This document shows positions 6,359 to 9,750 of a DNA stretch of 9,750 nt, piece after piece (position 1 is the first letter of the stretch; each line of letters starts with the position of its first letter). The DNA comes from an uncultured Alphaproteobacteria bacterium. Lineage in GTDB: Bacteria; Pseudomonadota; Alphaproteobacteria; Caulobacterales; Parvularculaceae. The stretch is taken from contig CALAZI010000212.1 of the NCBI GenBank assembly GCA_937895955.1, positions 1 to 9,750 of the forward strand. The letters run 5' to 3'. Below the pieces are notes generated by a model. That model was given only the letters and a program-made list of their open reading frames with translations. It ran no database searches and was not told the origin of the DNA. The position numbers and the translations under genes are program-made.

Positions 6359-8506
6359 ATGAGCATTAGCTTGTGGCTGGTCATCGGGGCCGGTCTGTTC
6401 GCCATTCTGTACGGCGTCGTCACCATCCAGCAGGTGATGTCCTTGTCGACCGGGAACGCCCGGATGAAGGAAATCGCCGCGGCGATCCAGGAAGGCGCCT
6501 CCGCCTATCTGAAGCGCCAATATACGACGATCACCATCGCCGGCGTCGTCGTTTTCGGCATTCTGCTTGTCGCGCTTGGGCTTACGACCGCGCTCGGCTT
6601 CGCCGCCGGCGCCGTCCTGTCCGGCGCCGCGGGCTATATCGGCATGCTCGTTTCGGTGCGCGCGAACGTCCGCACCACGCAGGCGGCGTCGGAAAGCCTC
6701 GGCAAGGGCCTCTCCGTCGCGTTCCGCTCGGGCGCCGTCACCGGCATGCTTGTCGCGGGTCTCGCCCTATTGGGCCTCGCCGGCTATTACGCGATCCTCA
6801 CCGGCCCGATGGGGCTTGCGCCGGAAAGCCGCGGGGTCGTCAACGCGCTCGTCGCCTTGTCGCTCGGCGCCTCGCTGATCTCGGTCTTCGCGCGTTTGGG
6901 CGGCGGCATCTTCACCAAGGGCGCCGATGTCGGCGGCGACATGGTCGGCAAGGTTGAAGCCGGCATTCCGGAGGATGATCCCAGGAACCCCGCGACGATC
7001 GCCGACAATGTCGGCGACAATGTCGGCGACTGCGCCGGCATGGCGGCGGACCTATTTGAAACCTATGTCGTCACGGTCGCCGCGACGATGGTTCTCGGAT
7101 CGATACTTTTCACCGCCGACGCTGCGCGTTTTATGTTTTATCCGCTCGCCATCGGCGGCGCCTGCATCGTGACGTCGATCCTCGGCACCTTCGCCGTGCG
7201 GCTCGGCAAGGGATCCAAGAACATCATGGGCGCCCTCTATCAGGGTCTCGTTGCGACGGGCGTTCTCTCGCTTGTCGCGATCGCTTATGTCACCAACAGC
7301 ATCTTCGGCTTCGGCGAGGAGATCGGCGCGACGGCGGCGGGCGACCCGTTCACCGGCATGAGCCTTTTCCTTTGCGGCGTCGTCGGTCTTGCGGTGACGG
7401 GCCTCATCGTCTGGATCACCGAATATTACACCGGCACGGGCTTCCGTCCGGTGAAGTCGGTTGCGGCGGCTTCGGTTTCCGGCCACGGCACCAACGTCAT
7501 CCAGGGCCTCGCCGTTTCGATGGAAGCGACCGCGATGCCGGCGCTCGTCATCATCGTCGGCATCATCGTCACGTTCAATCTCGCGGGGCTCTACGGCATC
7601 GCGACGGCGGTGACGACGATGCTTGCGCTCGCCGGCATGATCGTTGCGCTCGACGCCTTCGGTCCTGTCACCGACAACGCCGGCGGCATCGCCGAAATGT
7701 CGGGCCTTGAAGGCTCGGTGCGCGAAACGACGGACGCGCTCGACGCGGTCGGCAACACGACGAAAGCCGTCACCAAGGGCTACGCCATCGGCTCGGCCGG
7801 TCTCGGCGCGCTCGTTCTCTTCGCGGCGTATACGGAAGACATCAAGCACTTCGCCGCGCATCCCGATCAATATCCGTTCTTCGAAGGCGTATCGGTGAGC
7901 TTTTCGCTCTCCGACCCTTACGTCATCGCGGGCCTCTTCTTCGGCGGTCTGTTGCCGTTCCTTTTCGGCGGCATTGCGATGCAGGCGGTCGGACGCGCCG
8001 CGCAGGCGGTCGTTGAGGAAGTGCGGAAACAGTTCCGCGAAAACCCCGGCATCATGCAAGGGACGTCGAAGCCGAATTACGGCCGCGCCGTCGACATGCT
8101 GACCCGTGCGGCGATCAAGGAAATGGTTGTGCCGTCAATGCTGCCGATCCTGTCGCCGATCGTTCTTTATTTCGTCATCGGCATGGTCGCGGGCAAAACC
8201 GCGGCGCTTTCGGCGGTCGGCGCGATGCTGATCGGCGTCATCCTGACGGGCCTCTTCGTCGCGATCTCGATGACGTCGGGCGGCGGCGCCTGGGACAACG
8301 CCAAGAAGCTCATTGAAGAAGGCTTCACCGACGCCTCGGGGACCGTTCACAAGAAAGGCTCCGACGCGCACAAGGCGGCGGTCACCGGCGATACGGTCGG
8401 CGATCCCTACAAGGACACCGCGGGCCCCGCGGTCAATCCGATGATCAAGATCACCAATATCGTCGCGCTTCTTCTGCTTGCGGTTCTCGCGGGCGGCGGC
8501 GCGTAA
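6359..8506 (+). CDS. hppA: K+-independent membrane-bound proton-translocating pyrophosphatase
   Basis: From the ATG at 6359 the protein has 715 residues, normal for the family; AAGGGA at 6348-6353 is a good ribosome site 5 bases upstream. An earlier in-frame start at 6254 would add 35 residues rich in Arg and Pro with no family match, so it is rejected. The protein is a polytopic inner-membrane pump that couples pyrophosphate hydrolysis to H+ export. Signature blocks: ADVGGDMVGKVEAGIPEDD (189-207), then IADNVGDNVGDCAG (214-227), both part of the Mg-PPi site, and GDTVGDPYKDTAGPAVNP near the C-terminus. GNTTKAVTKG (465-474) has Lys469 and Thr472, where potassium-dependent enzymes carry Ala and Gly. 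It is transcribed away from the ceramide genes and ends in a strong terminator, so it appears to be a single-gene unit. Confidence 0.97.
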   Translation: MSISLWLVIGAGLFAILYGVVTIQQVMSLSTGNARMKEIAAAIQEGASAYLKRQYTTITIAGVVVFGILLVALGLTTALGFAAGAVLSGAAGYIGMLVSVRANVRTTQAASESLGKGLSVAFRSGAVTGMLVAGLALLGLAGYYAILTGPMGLAPESRGVVNALVALSLGASLISVFARLGGGIFTKGADVGGDMVGKVEAGIPEDDPRNPATIADNVGDNVGDCAGMAADLFETYVVTVAATMVLGSILFTADAARFMFYPLAIGGACIVTSILGTFAVRLGKGSKNIMGALYQGLVATGVLSLVAIAYVTNSIFGFGEEIGATAAGDPFTGMSLFLCGVVGLAVTGLIVWITEYYTGTGFRPVKSVAAASVSGHGTNVIQGLAVSMEATAMPALVIIVGIIVTFNLAGLYGIATAVTTMLALAGMIVALDAFGPVTDNAGGIAEMSGLEGSVRETTDALDAVGNTTKAVTKGYAIGSAGLGALVLFAAYTEDIKHFAAHPDQYPFFEGVSVSFSLSDPYVIAGLFFGGLLPFLFGGIAMQAVGRAAQAVVEEVRKQFRENPGIMQGTSKPNYGRAVDMLTRAAIKEMVVPSMLPILSPIVLYFVIGMVAGKTAALSAVGAMLIGVILTGLFVAISMTSGGGAWDNAKKLIEEGFTDASGTVHKKGSDAHKAAVTGDTVGDPYKDTAGPAVNPMIKITNIVALLLLAVLAGGGA

Positions 8507-8529
8507 GTCTCGCCTTGATCATGAAACGG

Positions 8530-8561
8530 AAAAGCCCCGCTTCGGCGGGGCTTTTCTTTTT
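8530..8561 (+). terminator. Intrinsic terminator of hppA
   Basis: AAAAGCCCCGC (8530-8540) pairs perfectly with GCGGGGCTTTT (8545-8555) across a TTCG tetraloop, followed by C and a run of Ts. It begins 24 bases after the hppA stop and ends 25 bases before the next start. The A-run on the left side means it may also work in the opposite direction. Confidence 0.93.
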
Positions 8562-8585
8562 CCCCGCCCGGCGTATGAGGTGGCG

Positions 8586-9272
8586 ATGAGATTAGAGGCT
8601 GTAATCTTCGATTGCGACGGGGTGCTCGTCGATTCCGAAGTCCTCGCCATTCGCGGCGAGCGCGCCGCGCTCGGCGATTTCGATCTGCATTATTCCCCGG
8701 AAGAGTATGTGAAGCGCTTTGTCGGCCTTCATGACGGCCTTTTCTTTGAAAGTCTGCGCGCGGATTATATCGCCCGCCACGGCCGCGCCGCGCCTGATGA
8801 TTTCGAAGAGCGCGTGCTCGACGGGCGTCGACGCGAACGCGACAATCTGAAAATCATCGCCGGCGCGGATGAGGCGCTCAGGCTTGCGCGCATGCGTTTC
8901 GCCGCTCTTGCCGTCGCGTCGTCCTCGCGCGCGCCTTTCCTTGAAGGCAAACTGAAACGCACGGGTCTGTTTGATCTCGCGGCGCCGCATGTCTATTCGG
9001 CGGATCTTGTCGCGCACGGGAAGCCGCATCCGGATATCTTTCTCTATGCGGCTGAAAGGATCGGCGTCGACCCTGCGCGCTGCCTCGTCCTTGAAGACAG
9101 CGTCAACGGCGTCAAAGCGGGCCTCGCCGCCGGCATGACTGTCTGGGGCTTCGTCGGCGGCGGTCATTGCTATGACGGATATGCGGACCGGCTGGCGACG
9201 GCCGGCGCCGCGCGCGTCATCGCAGATTACAATGCGTTCAATGACGCGCTCGGCGCGACGGAACGTTCTTGA
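8586..9272 (+). CDS. HAD-superfamily phosphatase (subfamily IA, beta-phosphoglucomutase/YieH-like)
   Basis: The protein has 228 residues from the ATG at 8586, with GAGG at 8577-8580 five bases upstream. A longer frame from 8478 would begin inside hppA and read through its terminator, so it is rejected. All HAD motifs are present: DCDGVLVDSE with Asp9 nucleophile and Asp11 acid/base, VASSSR with Ser112 or Ser113 as motif II, HGKPHPDIF with Lys146 as motif III, and LEDSVNGVKAG with Glu170/Asp171 binding Mg. A helical cap lies between motifs I and II (about residues 20-90), as in subfamily IA. These enzymes hydrolyse small phosphomonoesters such as sugar phosphates or phosphoglycolate in the cytoplasm; the substrate cannot be told from sequence. 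It follows the hppA terminator, so it probably has its own promoter or depends on readthrough. Confidence 0.92.
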   Translation: MRLEAVIFDCDGVLVDSEVLAIRGERAALGDFDLHYSPEEYVKRFVGLHDGLFFESLRADYIARHGRAAPDDFEERVLDGRRRERDNLKIIAGADEALRLARMRFAALAVASSSRAPFLEGKLKRTGLFDLAAPHVYSADLVAHGKPHPDIFLYAAERIGVDPARCLVLEDSVNGVKAGLAAGMTVWGFVGGGHCYDGYADRLATAGAARVIADYNAFNDALGATERS

Positions 9273-9290
9273 CGCTGAGGGTTCAGCGTC
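9271..9290 (+). other. Perfect hairpin at the HAD gene stop codon
   Basis: GACGCTGA (9271-9278) pairs exactly with TCAGCGTC (9283-9290) across a GGGT loop. The stem begins inside the TGA stop (9270-9272). No T-rich tract follows, so it is not a standard intrinsic terminator; it may be an mRNA 3' stabiliser, an attenuating hairpin, or an operator for the small gene starting at 9361. Confidence 0.5.
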
Positions 9291-9360
9291 CCTAGCGTGC
9301 CGGTCGCGCGGGAAGGGGTCGGCGTGAGGCCGGTACGTCGCGCATCTTGGGAGACGTTTC

Positions 9361-9699
9361 ATGAAAAAGACGATTGCACTCGCCTCCATCCTCGCTTTTG
9401 TCGCCGCGCCCGCGATTGCGGCGTCGACAAGCGTTGAGTTCACCGGAGAGGACGGCGCGAGCCAGGTCTGGAAATTCAACGACGACGGCACGGCCGAAGG
9501 CCCGGAAGGCGCAAGCGCGACCTACACCTGGGACGAGGAAGGCAAAAAACTTTGCGCGACGATCGCCGGCGACGAGCCGCAAACGGTCTGCGCGACCTTT
9601 GAAGACAATGGCGGCGAGGGCGCCGTCGGCGAAACCGCCGGCTACACGCTTGACGACGGCCGCAAGGGCGTCGCGAAAATCGTCGCGAAGGAAGAATAG
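9361..9699 (+). CDS. Small acidic secreted protein of unknown function
   Basis: The protein has 112 residues. MKKT and a hydrophobic stretch (residues 5-19) ending in AIA-A give a textbook signal peptide with cleavage near residue 20-21, so the mature product of about 92 residues is periplasmic or secreted. The mature part is strongly acidic (about 20 Asp/Glu against 7 Lys/Arg), has alternating short strands such as QVWKFNDDGT, ATYTWDEEGKKLCATI and QTVCATFEDNG, and contains two cysteines, C65 and C77, placed to form a disulfide across a hairpin. That suggests a small beta-barrel or beta-sandwich. I do not recognise the family. GGGAG 7 to 8 bases before the ATG supports this start. Its own terminator follows, and the 88-base gap upstream holds a hairpin, so it is probably a single-gene unit. 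Confidence 0.85.
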   Translation: MKKTIALASILAFVAAPAIAASTSVEFTGEDGASQVWKFNDDGTAEGPEGASATYTWDEEGKKLCATIAGDEPQTVCATFEDNGGEGAVGETAGYTLDDGRKGVAKIVAKEE

Positions 9700-9721
9700 T
9701 CCGGACCGCTTCGGGATAATG

Positions 9722-9749
9722 AAGCCCGGCCGCAAGGCCGGGCTTTTTT
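9722..9749 (+). terminator. Intrinsic terminator of the small secreted protein gene
   Basis: AAGCCCGGCC (9722-9731) pairs with GGCCGGGCTT (9736-9745) across a GCAA tetraloop and runs into six Ts (9744-9749). It lies 22 bases after the stop codon and is the last element in the window. Confidence 0.93.
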
Positions 9750-9750
9750 C

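Noticed and set aside
7052..8059. A 335-codon minus-strand frame opposite hppA
   Set aside because: Extreme Arg/Asp/His content from antisense of a membrane protein gene; the plus strand encodes an intact hppA.
8478..8585. N-terminal extension of the HAD phosphatase
   Set aside because: It would start within hppA and read through the hppA terminator; the ATG at 8586 places the DCDGVLVDSE motif at the expected distance from the N-terminus.

Overview
The window reads as one stretch of a high-GC alphaproteobacterial chromosome. This is inferred from base composition, codon use and the presence of a ceramide-synthesis cluster arranged like that of Caulobacter and related sphingolipid-making alphaproteobacteria. 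The genus cannot be fixed from the sequence; Caulobacterales or Parvularculales-like lineages are reasonable guesses. There are no mobile elements, tRNA, rRNA or CRISPR arrays.

Left half (1-5608, all minus strand): a near-complete bacterial ceramide pathway. Reading in the direction of transcription, the genes are an AMP-forming fatty acyl-ACP synthetase (aasR), an NAD-dependent epimerase/reductase-like protein (cerR), a dedicated acyl carrier protein (acpR) and serine palmitoyltransferase (spt). They are packed with a 4-base overlap, a 27-base gap and a 4-base gap. Next come a gap, a secreted DUF2141 protein, a striking 127-base palindromic element, and the first 186 codons of a GNAT-like acyltransferase (bacterial ceramide synthase, bcerS), which runs off the left edge. 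By analogy with Caulobacter, AasR loads a fatty acid onto AcpR, Spt condenses it with serine to 3-ketosphinganine, bCerS N-acylates that product and CerR reduces the ketone to give ceramide. The DUF2141 protein is the only member of the neighbourhood without a known role.

Middle (5609-6358): a 750-base divergent intergenic region between aasR and hppA. It has no convincing gene, but holds several short palindromes and a possible structured leader in front of hppA.

Right half (6359-9750, all plus strand): hppA, a membrane proton-pumping pyrophosphatase whose Lys469/Thr472 pair marks the potassium-independent class, closed by a strong intrinsic terminator; a HAD-superfamily phosphatase of 228 residues with a hairpin at its stop codon; and a small acidic secreted protein of unknown function, closed by another strong terminator at the right edge. 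These three look like separate housekeeping or accessory units unrelated to the ceramide genes.

No wholly new system is evident. The parts most worth a second look are the DUF2141 protein inside the ceramide locus, the composite palindromic element, and the palindromes in the divergent region.
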